64,000 nucleotides of DNA. Source: Bacillus sp. CHD6a (GTDB lineage Bacteria > Bacillota > Bacilli > Bacillales > Bacillaceae_I). The notes beneath the pieces were generated by a model. That model saw only the letters and a program-made list of their open reading frames with translations, searched no databases and had not been told where the DNA came from. Shown here piece after piece: positions 45,758-53,735 of the stretch. Each line of letters opens with the position of its first letter. Position 1 is the stretch's first letter. Position numbers and translations under genes: made by a program. Location of the stretch: the NCBI RefSeq assembly GCF_001293645.1, contig NZ_LBMD01000019.1:1-64000 (forward strand), read 5' to 3'.

Positions 45758-45773
45758 TCGTCTATCTAACGTC

Positions 45774-45880
45774 CTCTTATCTATCAGCATTTTGCTGCAA
45801 GATTTAGCACCGTGCTTACTTGAATAAGTCGGTTGCCGGGTTTCATAGGGCCAGTCCCTCCACCTGCTCTTGATAAGATT
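45774..45880 (-). promoter_or_regulatory. SAM-I riboswitch upstream of mtnW
   Basis: On the minus strand it starts AATCTTATCAAGAGCAGGTGG and has GGCCCTATGAAACCCGGCAACC and GGTGCTAAATC blocks before a closing GATAAGAG. These fit the SAM-I consensus. A type A repeat begins about 40 bases upstream, so any promoter must lie in or before the repeat edge. Confidence 0.94.
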
Positions 45881-45918
45881 GGATAATATAAATAAATTTA
45901 TAAATTCTATTATTCACC

Positions 45919-46045
45919 GCTGTTGATTTCCGCAAATGGCTTCGCTTTCCTAGGGGCGCTGCTGGAGCCTCCTCGGCTTCGCCTGCGGGGTCTCCACCTA
46001 GCGCTATCTCCCTCAGGTGTCTTCGCTTTTTCTCCAATCAACAGC
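45919..46045 (-). repeat. Type A repeat without outer arms, copy 8
   Basis: A 127-bp core from GCTGTTGATT to AATCAACAGC in reverse orientation. The GAGGCCACTG arms are absent. It lies between the mtnW riboswitch and mtnE. The Arg/Pro ORF across it is not a gene. Confidence 0.88.
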
Positions 46046-46109
46046 TAAAAATTTTACTGAATTCTAGTTGAGATTATGCCATTATTCTGACTTTATGTCA
46101 ACAGACTAT

Positions 46110-47282
46110 TCAGAAAATCTTTAACTCTCTGATTCGTTGAACTGCTTCTTGTAATCTTTCTTTACTTGTTAATAAGCCAACGCGTACATATCCTTCTCCA
46201 TAGGTACCGAAGCCAATACCAGGAGCTACAACCACATGTGCTTCTTCTAGCAGTTTGTCCGCGAACTCCTCAGAAGTATAGCTTTCAGGAACTTTTAACC
46301 ATGCAAAGAAGGAGCCTTTTGGTGCTTTCACTTCCCAACCAATTTCCTGCAACCCCTGTATAAGGACATTACGTCTTTCCTCATATAAATCTACCAGTTC
46401 TTCTACACAAGTTTGTTTATCTAACAATGCAGTAGCAGCCGCCTCTTGAATGGCTCCAAAGATACTAACATACATATGATCCTGTAAAAGATTAATAGCT
46501 TTGATTACACTTTCATTCCCTACTGCAAACCCCACACGCCATCCTGCCATATTAAAAGTTTTCGACAAAGTATAGATTTCAATACCGACATTTTTTGCCC
46601 CAGGTGTCTGCAAGAAACTTAGCGGTTTTTTACCATCAAACCCGATAGCACCATAGGCAAAATCATGCACCACACAAATATCATGTTCCATTGCAAGTTC
46701 TACTGTTTCCTTAAAAAAAACAGAATTCGCCACAGCTCCTGTCGGATTATTGGGATAATTGAGGAACATGAGCTTAGCAGCTTTTAAGACTTCCGGATTA
46801 ATGTCTTCATAGCTTGGTAAAAAATGATATACTTCTTTTAAAGGCATGTATTCCATTTTAGCTTTCGCCAATGCTACACCAGACCAATAATCCGGATAGC
46901 CCGGGTCTGGGACAAGTACGGTATCCCCTTCATTTAACAAGCACTGGGGAATTTCCACTAGTCCCGCCTTCCCACCAAAGAGAATGGCTACTTCTGTATC
47001 TGGATTTATGTCAACATCGTATTCTCGTTTATAAAAAGTTGCTATAGCTTCTTTAAAAAATTGGTGCCCCTGAAATGGGGAATATTTATGATGATTTGGT
47101 TTTTCTACCCCTTCCTGTAACGCTCTTACAATATGTTCAGGAGTTGGCTGGTCCGGGTTTCCTTGGCCTAGATTGATGACATCGTGTCCTTGTTCCACAA
47201 CCTTACCCACTTTTTCAACCAATGAAGCAAAGAACTGTTTAGGCAGTGTATTTAATAATTCAGATTGTTTAAATTCTTTCAC
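46110..47282 (-). CDS. mtnE: Methionine salvage aminotransferase
   Basis: About 390 aa class I PLP aminotransferase that turns the keto acid of the salvage cycle into methionine. The PLP Lys is in TLSKTFNMAGWR near residue 235, with NYPNNPTG near 173 for the substrate carboxylate. The GTG at 47282 has AGGTGA upstream and gives a start MKEFKQSELL close to the B. subtilis MtnE start; a GTG three codons earlier is less likely. It is monocistronic and has no visible riboswitch. It is transcribed away from mtnU. Confidence 0.92.
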   Translation of the reverse strand: MKEFKQSELLNTLPKQFFASLVEKVGKVVEQGHDVINLGQGNPDQPTPEHIVRALQEGVEKPNHHKYSPFQGHQFFKEAIATFYKREYDVDINPDTEVAILFGGKAGLVEIPQCLLNEGDTVLVPDPGYPDYWSGVALAKAKMEYMPLKEVYHFLPSYEDINPEVLKAAKLMFLNYPNNPTGAVANSVFFKETVELAMEHDICVVHDFAYGAIGFDGKKPLSFLQTPGAKNVGIEIYTLSKTFNMAGWRVGFAVGNESVIKAINLLQDHMYVSIFGAIQEAAATALLDKQTCVEELVDLYEERRNVLIQGLQEIGWEVKAPKGSFFAWLKVPESYTSEEFADKLLEEAHVVVAPGIGFGTYGEGYVRVGLLTSKERLQEAVQRIRELKIF

Positions 47283-47380
47283 CTTTTTCACCTACTTAAA
47301 AAATTCTTGAAATCCTAGTCACAAATCATATATTGTTAGATTCAACTTGTAAAGTATTTTTTCAACGGGGGGATAAACTA

Positions 47381-48163
47381 ATGAAATGGAAAGTTGCTTG
47401 TATTCAATTGGATGTAGCCTTCGGAGATCCCGAAGCAAATATAGAAAAGGTATGTGAACTTTTGACTGTAGCAGGCAAAGATCGTCCAGATATCATCGTT
47501 CTTCCTGAACTTTGGTCCACTGGTTATGATCTAGGCCGCCTTGATAAAATAGCAGATTCCGGTGGTTTTGTTACAACCAAATTCCTTAAATCGGCTGCAA
47601 AAGAACTAAAAACGCATATTGTTGGCGGTTCTGTTGCCAAAAAAACGAACAAAGGTATTTATAACACGATGATCACTGTCAATAAAGACGGAGAAGTAGC
47701 AGGAGAATATAGCAAATTGCACCTTTTCCGCTTAATGGACGAGCATCATTTCCTTCAACCCGGGAAGACAGATGGAATGTTCGAGCTGGACGGACAAACA
47801 TGTGCAGGTTTTATTTGCTATGATATCCGTTTTCCTGAATGGATTCGTGCGCATACCACCAAGGATGCAAAAGCAATCTTTGTTGTTGCAGAGTGGCCTT
47901 TGGCAAGAGTTGACCATTGGCGTACCCTTCTTATCGCGCGTGCTATTGAAAACCAATGTTACGTCATTGCATGTAACCGTTCTGGTGCTGATCCGAAAAA
48001 TGCTTTTGCTGGACACTCGATGATTATTGACCCTTGGGGAGAAGTTGTAGCGGAGGCTGGAGAATCGGAGGAAATCATTACAGCAGAGATAGATTTGGCG
48101 AAGGTGGAAGAAGTAAGAAAAAGAATCCCAATCTTTGAAGATAGAAGACCACAATACTATTAA
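47381..48163 (+). CDS. mtnU: Carbon-nitrogen hydrolase of methionine salvage
   Basis: 260 aa nitrilase-superfamily enzyme. The catalytic triad is Glu in VLPELWSTGYD near residue 43, Lys in GEYSKLHLF near 113 and Cys in GFICYDIRFPEW near 147. It lies with mtn genes in Bacillus and was proposed to deamidate 2-oxo-4-methylthiobutyrate amide; that role is inferred. GGGGGGA is nine bases before the ATG at 47381. It diverges from mtnE across about 98 bases, which must hold both promoters. Confidence 0.88.
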   Translation: MKWKVACIQLDVAFGDPEANIEKVCELLTVAGKDRPDIIVLPELWSTGYDLGRLDKIADSGGFVTTKFLKSAAKELKTHIVGGSVAKKTNKGIYNTMITVNKDGEVAGEYSKLHLFRLMDEHHFLQPGKTDGMFELDGQTCAGFICYDIRFPEWIRAHTTKDAKAIFVVAEWPLARVDHWRTLLIARAIENQCYVIACNRSGADPKNAFAGHSMIIDPWGEVVAEAGESEEIITAEIDLAKVEEVRKRIPIFEDRRPQYY

Positions 48164-48185
48164 TCTAGGTTTGTTAAATTACACC

Positions 48186-48357
48186 GCTGTGGATTTCCGC
48201 AAATGGCTTCGCTTTCCTAGGGGCTGACGTGAGCCTCCTCGGCTTTGCCTGCGGGGTCTCCACCTAGCGCTAGCTCCCGCGGGAGGAAGGGACAGGTGAG
48301 ACCCCGCAACGGAGGATGCTCACGGACCAAGAGAAGCGCTTGGAACGGAAATCGACT
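48186..48357 (-). repeat. A/B hybrid repeat, copy 9
   Basis: The type A half reads GGATTTCCGCAAATGGCTTCGC and GCCTCCTCGGCTTTGCC in parts; the type B half reads CCCGCGGGAGGAAGGGACAGG and GGAACGGAAATC. It ends ATCGACTG. Not a gene. Confidence 0.82.
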
Positions 48358-48382
48358 GTATTACTCTTTCAAATTTCAAAAT

Positions 48383-48412
48383 AAAAAGGACTCCGCGATG
48401 GAGTCCTTTTCT
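48383..48412 (-). terminator. Cold-shock gene terminator
   Basis: AAAAAGGACTCC pairs with GGAGTCCTTTT just after the csp stop. Confidence 0.85.
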
Positions 48413-48424
48413 ATTTGGCTAGCA

Positions 48425-48640
<216 letters not shown>

Positions 48641-48850
48641 CTAAACCACGTAAATATTACTATTCTTGCTCTTTCAAACATTTCAAGACGAAAACGTGTT
48701 TCTGACTTTCCATATTCACGAACAAAAATAATAGTTTAATAATAACAGGTGCCTATCATTTTTTCAAGGTTTTAACCAAACAATTCATACAATTCGATTT
48801 AATTCTTTGAAAAATTAATTATCGGTTCAAAAATAATTCCAAAAAAATTA

Positions 48851-48880
48851 TTGACAATTTTCCCAGCCCCTTGGTATTAT
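48851..48880 (+). promoter_or_regulatory. Promoter of the mtnK-mtnA leader
   Basis: TTGACA at 48851-48856 and TATTAT at 48875-48880 are 18 bases apart. The SAM-I riboswitch starts about 60 bases downstream. Confidence 0.75.
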
Positions 48881-48938
48881 TTTCATCAAGCAATAATTTT
48901 CAAACAATTTTATACATTCGCAATTAAATGATTGCGAT

Positions 48939-49098
48939 CTCTTATCAAGAGCAGGTGGAGGGATTTGGCCCGATGAAACCCAGCAACCGACCGTAATACT
49001 GTTGTGAGACAGGGCGTTACACATGTGTGGACGCCGAACGAAAATGTTCTTAAGGCACGGTGCTAATTCCAGCAGAAATTATTTCTGGCAGATAAGAG
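48939..49098 (+). promoter_or_regulatory. SAM-I riboswitch for mtnK-mtnA
   Basis: Starts CTCTTATCAAGAGCAGGTGG, has GGCCCGATGAAACCCAGCAACC and GGTGCTAATTCC blocks, and closes with GATAAGAG at 49091-49098. P3 is longer than in the other two copies. It matches the SAM-I core and sits upstream of mtnK. Confidence 0.95.
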
Positions 49099-49116
49099 GG
49101 GAGAAGTCTACTCTTC

Positions 49117-49151
49117 AAGCCTCTTTCTTATGGAAAGGGGCTTTTATTTTT
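49117..49151 (+). terminator. SAM-controlled terminator of mtnK
   Basis: AAGCCTCTTTC pairs with GGAAAGGGGCTT, followed by TTTATTTTT. It is the expression platform of the upstream riboswitch. Confidence 0.85.
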
Positions 49152-49172
49152 GAATGGCTCTGTTGGAACATC

Positions 49173-49522
49173 GCTGTTGATTTGCGCACCGGGCTTCTCT
49201 TATTAAAGGCGCTTGCTGAGCCTCCTCGGCTTTGCCGAGGCCACTGAAAAACTGATAACGTAGAATTTTTATTTATTCCTAGCTGTTGATTGAAGCAAAA
49301 GGTGAAGACTCCTGAGGGAGATAGCGCTAGGTGGAGACCCCGCAGGCTTTGCCGAGGAGGCTCACGTCAGCCCCTAGGAAAGCGAAGCCGTTTGCGGAAA
49401 TCAACGCGGTGTTTATAAAAATACGAAAATCAAGTCTTTTTAAGTGGCCTCGCTTTGCCTGCGGGATCTCAGCAAAGCGCTACCTCCTGTAGGAGACGTC
49501 GCCCTTTGCTCCAATCACCAGC
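49173..49522 (-). repeat. Outer type A repeat broken by a nested copy
   Basis: The left half GCTGTTGATTTGCGCACC... to CTCCTCGGCTTTGCC lies at 49173-49236. The right half resumes at GCTTTGCCTGCGGGATCTC and ends CAATCACCAGC at 49522. The inner copy is listed separately. Confidence 0.85.
49237..49451 (+). repeat. Nested type A element with 8-bp direct repeats
   Basis: Left arm GAGGCCACTGAAAAACT at 49237, right arm AAGTGGCCTC ending 49451. The direct repeat GCTTTGCC is at 49229-49236 and 49452-49459. It is 215 bp long. It lies between the SAM-I riboswitch terminator and mtnK. Confidence 0.88.
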
Positions 49523-49603
49523 TAGTGACCACTATAAATCAACAGAGCTTTTTGAATGAATAATCGCCCCGCTCATTATAATTTTGACACGGGGGTAATG
49601 ACT

Positions 49604-50800
49604 ATGACAATTACAGCAACTACTGAATATGAGCCGTTAACGGATTCATCCGCTATTACTTTAGCCAAAGACCTAAATTTTTTTAAAGATGGTGCACGCT
49701 TGCATTGCCGTGAAATTGGTGATGGAAATCTAAATTTGGTTTTTCACATAAGAGACGAAAATAATACAGGGATAATCATAAAGCAGGCTTTACCTTATGC
49801 CAAAATTGTCGGGGAAAGCTGGCCGCTCACCTTGCACAGGGCAACGATAGAAGGAAATTATTTAAAAAATGCCGCTACATTGGTTCCTAATCTAGTTCCA
49901 AAAGTCTATTATACGAACGAAGCTTTAGCGATAACCATTATGGAGGACCTTTCCCATTTAGAGATTGTTCGAAATGGTTTTATTAATGGAAAAGACTTTC
50001 CTCTTTTGTCAAATCATATTGGGGAATATTTGGCAAAAACACTATTTTACACTTCTGATTTTGGATTAAATCAACAAGAAAAAAAGAAGCTGCAGCAGTC
50101 ATTCGCAAATCCAGAGCTTTGCAAAATTACGGAAGATCTTGTTTTTACAGATCCATTTTTTAATAGTGAGACTAATGACTATGAGCCAGAACTGCTGAAT
50201 GCAATGGAGGAGATTTGGAAGGATGAGGATCTAAAGCTTGAAGTGGCAAAGTTGAAATACACATTTTTGACAAACGGAGAAGCACTTCTACACGGAGACC
50301 TCCATACAGGAAGCATCTTTGCAAATGATATTGATACAAAAGTTATTGACCCAGAATTTGCATTCTTCGGACCGATTGGCTTTGATGTTGGGCAGTTCTT
50401 TGCCAATATCCTATTACAAGCAATCACTAGGGATGTTAGTCAAAGGTCTAGTATTACTTCCCACCTGAATCAAGTATGGGAAGGATTCACTTCCACTTTC
50501 TCAGATTTATGGAAGACAAAAAGTGTGGAATATTACTCACAAACACTAGGCTATTTGGATTTCATCCTGAAAAAAGTCTTTAAAGATGCTATTGGCTTTG
50601 CCGGATGTGAGGTTATCCGTCGAACGATTGGGCTGGCTCATGTAGCCGACCTTGATACCCTTAAGCCTTATGAACGTAGAATTTCAGTAAAGCAACAAGC
50701 TTTGTTACTAGGGCAAACACTGGTTAAAAATGCTCCTACTATCCGAAATATCCAAGATGTAGAAGAAATACTTGAAATTAATACAAAAAGGAATGTTTGA
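49604..50800 (+). CDS. mtnK: 5-Methylthioribose kinase
   Basis: About 398 aa, close to the 397-aa B. subtilis protein in my memory. It phosphorylates methylthioribose. Key spots are EIGDGNLNLVFHI near 33, the ATP loop Lys in IIKQALPYAK, HGDLHTGS near 233 and IDPEFAFFGPIGFD near 250. The ATG at 49604 is eight bases after GGGGG; ATG 49598 is too close. It is separated from its riboswitch by a nested pair of repeats. Four bases separate it from mtnA, so the two are one operon. Confidence 0.95.
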   Translation: MTITATTEYEPLTDSSAITLAKDLNFFKDGARLHCREIGDGNLNLVFHIRDENNTGIIIKQALPYAKIVGESWPLTLHRATIEGNYLKNAATLVPNLVPKVYYTNEALAITIMEDLSHLEIVRNGFINGKDFPLLSNHIGEYLAKTLFYTSDFGLNQQEKKKLQQSFANPELCKITEDLVFTDPFFNSETNDYEPELLNAMEEIWKDEDLKLEVAKLKYTFLTNGEALLHGDLHTGSIFANDIDTKVIDPEFAFFGPIGFDVGQFFANILLQAITRDVSQRSSITSHLNQVWEGFTSTFSDLWKTKSVEYYSQTLGYLDFILKKVFKDAIGFAGCEVIRRTIGLAHVADLDTLKPYERRISVKQQALLLGQTLVKNAPTIRNIQDVEEILEINTKRNV

Positions 50801-50803
50801 ATT

Positions 50804-51853
50804 ATGACAGTCACTACTAATCTACCGCTATCAGTTGAATGGAAAGACACATATATTCGTTTATTAGATCAACAAAAATTGCCACAGGAGACTGTATTCA
50901 TTGATTTGCATACCATTCAGGATGTCTATGATGCCATAGTCACCTTAAAAGTAAGGGGTGCGCCTGCCATTGGCATAACTGCTGCATACGGCCTTGTTCT
51001 TGCTGCAAATTCATATACCTTGACTAGTTTACTTGATTTTCAAGATTATTTAAAAAAGCACCGGGATTACCTGGCGACTTCTCGACCAACTGCTGTGAAT
51101 CTTTTTTGGGCAATAGACCGCATGGTACAAGTATCCATGCAGGCTTCTTCTGTGAACGAAGCAAAAACAAATCTTGTACATGAAGCGATTCAAATTCAAC
51201 TAGAGGATGAAGCGACATGCAGACTTATCGGAGAACATGCTCTCTCCTTGTTCCAAAAGAATGATAAGCTCCTGACCATATGTAATGCTGGATCTATCGC
51301 CACTGCACGATATGGAACCGCATTAGCTCCATTTCATTTGGCAAAAGAAAATGAATTTCCTATCAGTGTTTTCGCCTGCGAAACAAGACCAGTTCTACAG
51401 GGGGCCCGACTAACTGCCTGGGAACTGCAACAATCAGGAGTGGATGTAACATTAATCACAGATAACATGGCTGCACATACGATTAAGACCAAAGAAATTT
51501 CTGCTGTTATCGTTGGAGCTGACAGAATCACTGCCAACGGGGATACTGCAAACAAAATAGGCACTTATGGTCTCGCTATTCTGGCTAAAGCCTTTGGTAT
51601 TCCATTTTACGTAGCCTCACCTTTATCGACGTTTGACTTATCTAAGGAAACTGGAGAGGAAATTGAAATTGAAGAAAGAAGTTCTGAGGAAATCACCCAT
51701 TTGGGAGGAAAACAGATAGCACCCGATGGTATTTCGGTATTCAATCCTGCATTTGATGTAACCCCCAATGATCTGATTACCGCCATCATTACTGAAAAAG
51801 GTATCATCAAAGGCAACTATTCCAAAGTGATTCCTACACTTTTTGAAGATTGA
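50804..51853 (+). CDS. mtnA: S-methyl-5-thioribose-1-phosphate isomerase
   Basis: 349 aa, eIF2B-like. It turns methylthioribose 1-phosphate into the ribulose form. RGAPAIGI near residue 50, the Cys in [16 protein letters not shown] near 163 and [17 protein letters not shown] near 240 are the family signatures, with the catalytic Asp in the last block. The ATG comes four bases after mtnK, so it is coupled. It is the second gene of the riboswitch-controlled operon. Confidence 0.95.
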   Translation: MTVTTNLPLSVEWKDTYIRLLDQQKLPQETVFIDLHTIQDVYDAIVTLKVRGAPAIGITAAYGLVLAANSYTLTSLLDFQDYLKKHRDYLATSRPTAVNLFWAIDRMVQVSMQASSVNEAKTNLVHEAIQIQLEDEATCRLIGEHALSLFQKNDKLLTICNAGSIATARYGTALAPFHLAKENEFPISVFACETRPVLQGARLTAWELQQSGVDVTLITDNMAAHTIKTKEISAVIVGADRITANGDTANKIGTYGLAILAKAFGIPFYVASPLSTFDLSKETGEEIEIEERSSEEITHLGGKQIAPDGISVFNPAFDVTPNDLITAIITEKGIIKGNYSKVIPTLFED

Positions 51854-51895
51854 TATTCATGAACCCTAAGTTCTATTAGCTTAGGGTTCTAAGTA

Positions 51896-52477
51896 TTATT
51901 TCGCCCACATTTCAGCAGGGTTTAATTCGTAAATTCCTGCTTCTCTATACATGTAATGATTAATAATGAATTCCCTGCGAATCGTTGCATAGTCCTCATG
52001 GAATTGTTTGATGTGTTCATTAATTTCCTTTTCGCTGTATTTTTTACCCATTTCCAAGTCTTTTAGGATATGTTCAAAAACAATTAGTTTCTTCTTTCTT
52101 TGCGCAGGAATGGTTTTCAATGTCCCATCTTTGGCAAGGAAATTTTGCAAGATCTGCTCCCTCTCTTTTTGCTCTTCCATCGTCCTCTCCCCTTTCCCAC
52201 TTCTTTCTAACACGATAAAAAGACCTTCACTATGTTGTCTTAAAGCCTTTGAATTTAAATAATAATAGACCGTGTTTTTTTCTCTTCTTTCGTACACAGC
52301 ACTTACTTCTTTAAGCTTAGAAATATGATGGGAAATCGTCGGGGGCTTTACCCCTAATCTTTCTGCTAATTCTTGTCCACTTAATGGTTCTTCCGTGGAT
52401 AACAAGACAAGCAGTTTTATTCTAGTTGTATCTCCCATTACTTTGTAAAAGTTAACGAGTTTATCCAGTTGCAGAAT
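51896..52477 (-). CDS. ArsR-type regulator with DUF2087 domain, non-AUG start
   Basis: About 193 aa. A winged-helix ArsR part (about 1-90) has LGVKPPTISHHISKLKE as recognition helix. A DUF2087-type domain (about 110-193) ends GIYELNPAEMWAK. The first ATG in frame (52438) would remove the helix LQLDKLVNFYKV that ArsR proteins usually have before the MGDTTRI segment. AAGGAG at 52484-52489 is six bases before ATT at 52477 and nine before CTG at 52474, and a TGA lies two codons above ATT. So translation most likely starts at ATT or CTG. The inducer is unknown. Confidence 0.82.
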   Translation of the reverse strand: MLQLDKLVNFYKVMGDTTRIKLLVLLSTEEPLSGQELAERLGVKPPTISHHISKLKEVSAVYERREKNTVYYYLNSKALRQHSEGLFIVLERSGKGERTMEEQKEREQILQNFLAKDGTLKTIPAQRKKKLIVFEHILKDLEMGKKYSEKEINEHIKQFHEDYATIRREFIINHYMYREAGIYELNPAEMWAK

Positions 52478-52497
52478 AGTTCACTCCTTCACCTTAT

Positions 52498-52530
52498 ATT
52501 AGATGTTCATCTAATTAGATGATAATCTAA
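52498..52530. promoter_or_regulatory. Tandem palindromes, likely operator of the ArsR-type gene
   Basis: ATTAGATGTTCATCTAAT (52498-52515) and TTAGATGATAATCTAA (52515-52530) share the ATTAGAT / ATCTAA unit. They lie just upstream of the ribosome site, where an ArsR-family protein would repress its own gene. Confidence 0.72.
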
Positions 52531-52543
52531 TAACAAGGTAAAA

Positions 52544-52654
52544 TCAACCTTTTTTCTCATTTTTCTTTAATATTGATCCTTTTTCTTCCACACTAATGAT
52601 ATTAAGCTTGGCTAATACTTCCGCATAAAAAATGAGCTTACTATTTTTCCCCAT
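52544..52654 (-). CDS. Possible 36-aa peptide gene
   Basis: MGKNSKLIFYAEVLAKLNII...KKNEKKG is a short basic amphipathic helix with a GGAG site eight bases before the ATG. It ends close to the ArsR operator. It has no recognised family. The ribosome site and clean frame support it, but length is too short to be sure. Confidence 0.45.
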   Translation of the reverse strand: MGKNSKLIFYAEVLAKLNIISVEEKGSILKKNEKKG

Positions 52655-52798
52655 TTTTATCATCTCCATTTTTGCCCTTGAGCAACTTTTTTAGTCTTAG
52701 TAAATTATATGAAGAAGAAGAAAAAATGATACACACATACAACTTTTAGAAAAAAAAAAACAAACGTCAGGTCTTTTTTAGTTAGTCGGTTATTCACC

Positions 52799-52926
52799 GC
52801 TGTTGATTTCCGCAAACGGCTTCGCTTTCCTAGGGGCTGACGTGAGCCTCCTCGGCAACGCCTGCGGGGGTCTCCACCTAGCGCTATCTCCCTAAGGAGT
52901 CTTCGCCTTTTGCTCCAATAAACAGC
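52799..52926 (-). repeat. Type A repeat without outer arms, copy 11
   Basis: Core from GCTGTTGATT to AACAGC in reverse, 128 bp, with GCCTCCTCGG and GGTCTCCACCTAGCGC blocks. No GAGGCCACTG arms. Not a gene. Confidence 0.85.
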
Positions 52927-53017
52927 TATAAATTACAAGGACAACATGTTACTGCATTTTCATTTATTTCATTTTAATGTTTTTCACAAACGCTTAAGAG
53001 AATGAAGTCTCCTTAAT

Positions 53018-53145
53018 GATACGAGTGGAAGCCGCGCAGAAACCCGCGGGAGGAAGGGACAGGTGGGACTCCTTGTCGCAGTAAGGGAGGCTCATGGACC
53101 GCCCGCAGGCAAGCGAAGCGCCAAGAACGGAAATCTACGGGTTTT
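53018..53145 (+). repeat. Type B repeat, copy 12
   Basis: Has GGAAGCCGCGCAGA, CGCGGGAGGAAGGGACAGG, GGAGGCTCATGGACCGCCC and AGGCAAGCGAAGCGCC. It resembles the right half of the A/B hybrids. Not a gene. Confidence 0.75.
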
Positions 53146-53163
53146 TTTCTTTCTTTTTTCATA

Positions 53164-53194
53164 AAAAAGTACGATAGCATAAATGCTATCGTAC
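53164..53194 (-). terminator. ogt terminator
   Basis: GTACGATAGCA pairs with TGCTATCGTAC, with TTTTTT following on the minus strand. Confidence 0.82.
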
Positions 53195-53220
53195 CTTGTT
53201 GTAACTTTATTTTTTTTGCA

Positions 53221-53706
53221 CTATGCCCATGCGCCTTCTAATCTTAACAGTTCTTCTTTCATTCCAATTTTATCCCCTGCATAACCTACCAGCGCTTTAT
53301 TCTTACCAATGACACGGTGGCAAGGAATGACAATCGGAAGCCGATTTCTTCGATTCGCTTGTCCAATTGCTCTGACTGCTAATGGTCTGTTAATTTCTAT
53401 AGCAATATCCTGATAACATTTCACTTCACCATAAGGAATGTTACACAACGCATTCCAAACTTCCTCTTGAAAAGGGGTACCGTCCAAATTATAAGGTACT
53501 TCAAATGAGGAACGACTGCCCGCAAAATATTCTTGAAGTTGGGATATCACCATCTGACAGGTTGGATCTTCAGGGGCAAACACGTAAAGACCATCTTTGC
53601 TGTAATTAAGAAAATCTGCATCAAACTCTATCCTAACCAAATGATCCATACGACATATTACGTAAATAGTACCGATTGGAGTTGGTGTGCTACTGTACTG
53701 GTACAT
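53221..53706 (-). CDS. ogt: Methylated-DNA-protein-cysteine methyltransferase
   Basis: 161 aa suicide repair protein. It takes the methyl group from O6-methylguanine onto its own Cys. The acceptor Cys is in IPCHRVIG near residue 128, with the helix-turn-helix NRRNRLP before it. GAGGGT lies seven bases before the ATG. It is single, behind the kinase gene, and ends in a strong terminator. No Ada domain is present, so it is the Ogt/constitutive type. Confidence 0.94.
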   Translation of the reverse strand: MYQYSSTPTPIGTIYVICRMDHLVRIEFDADFLNYSKDGLYVFAPEDPTCQMVISQLQEYFAGSRSSFEVPYNLDGTPFQEEVWNALCNIPYGEVKCYQDIAIEINRPLAVRAIGQANRRNRLPIVIPCHRVIGKNKALVGYAGDKIGMKEELLRLEGAWA

Positions 53707-53735
53707 GTTAAATACCCTCTTTCTTTTCAGCCAAT

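Noticed and set aside
45843-46037. Minus-strand ORF over a type A repeat and the mtnW riboswitch edge
   Set aside because: It is a typical Arg/Pro repeat ORF; the same reading frame occurs in other repeat copies.
47283-47380. Search for a SAM riboswitch before mtnE or mtnU
   Set aside because: The region is under 100 bases and has none of the SAM-I core blocks.
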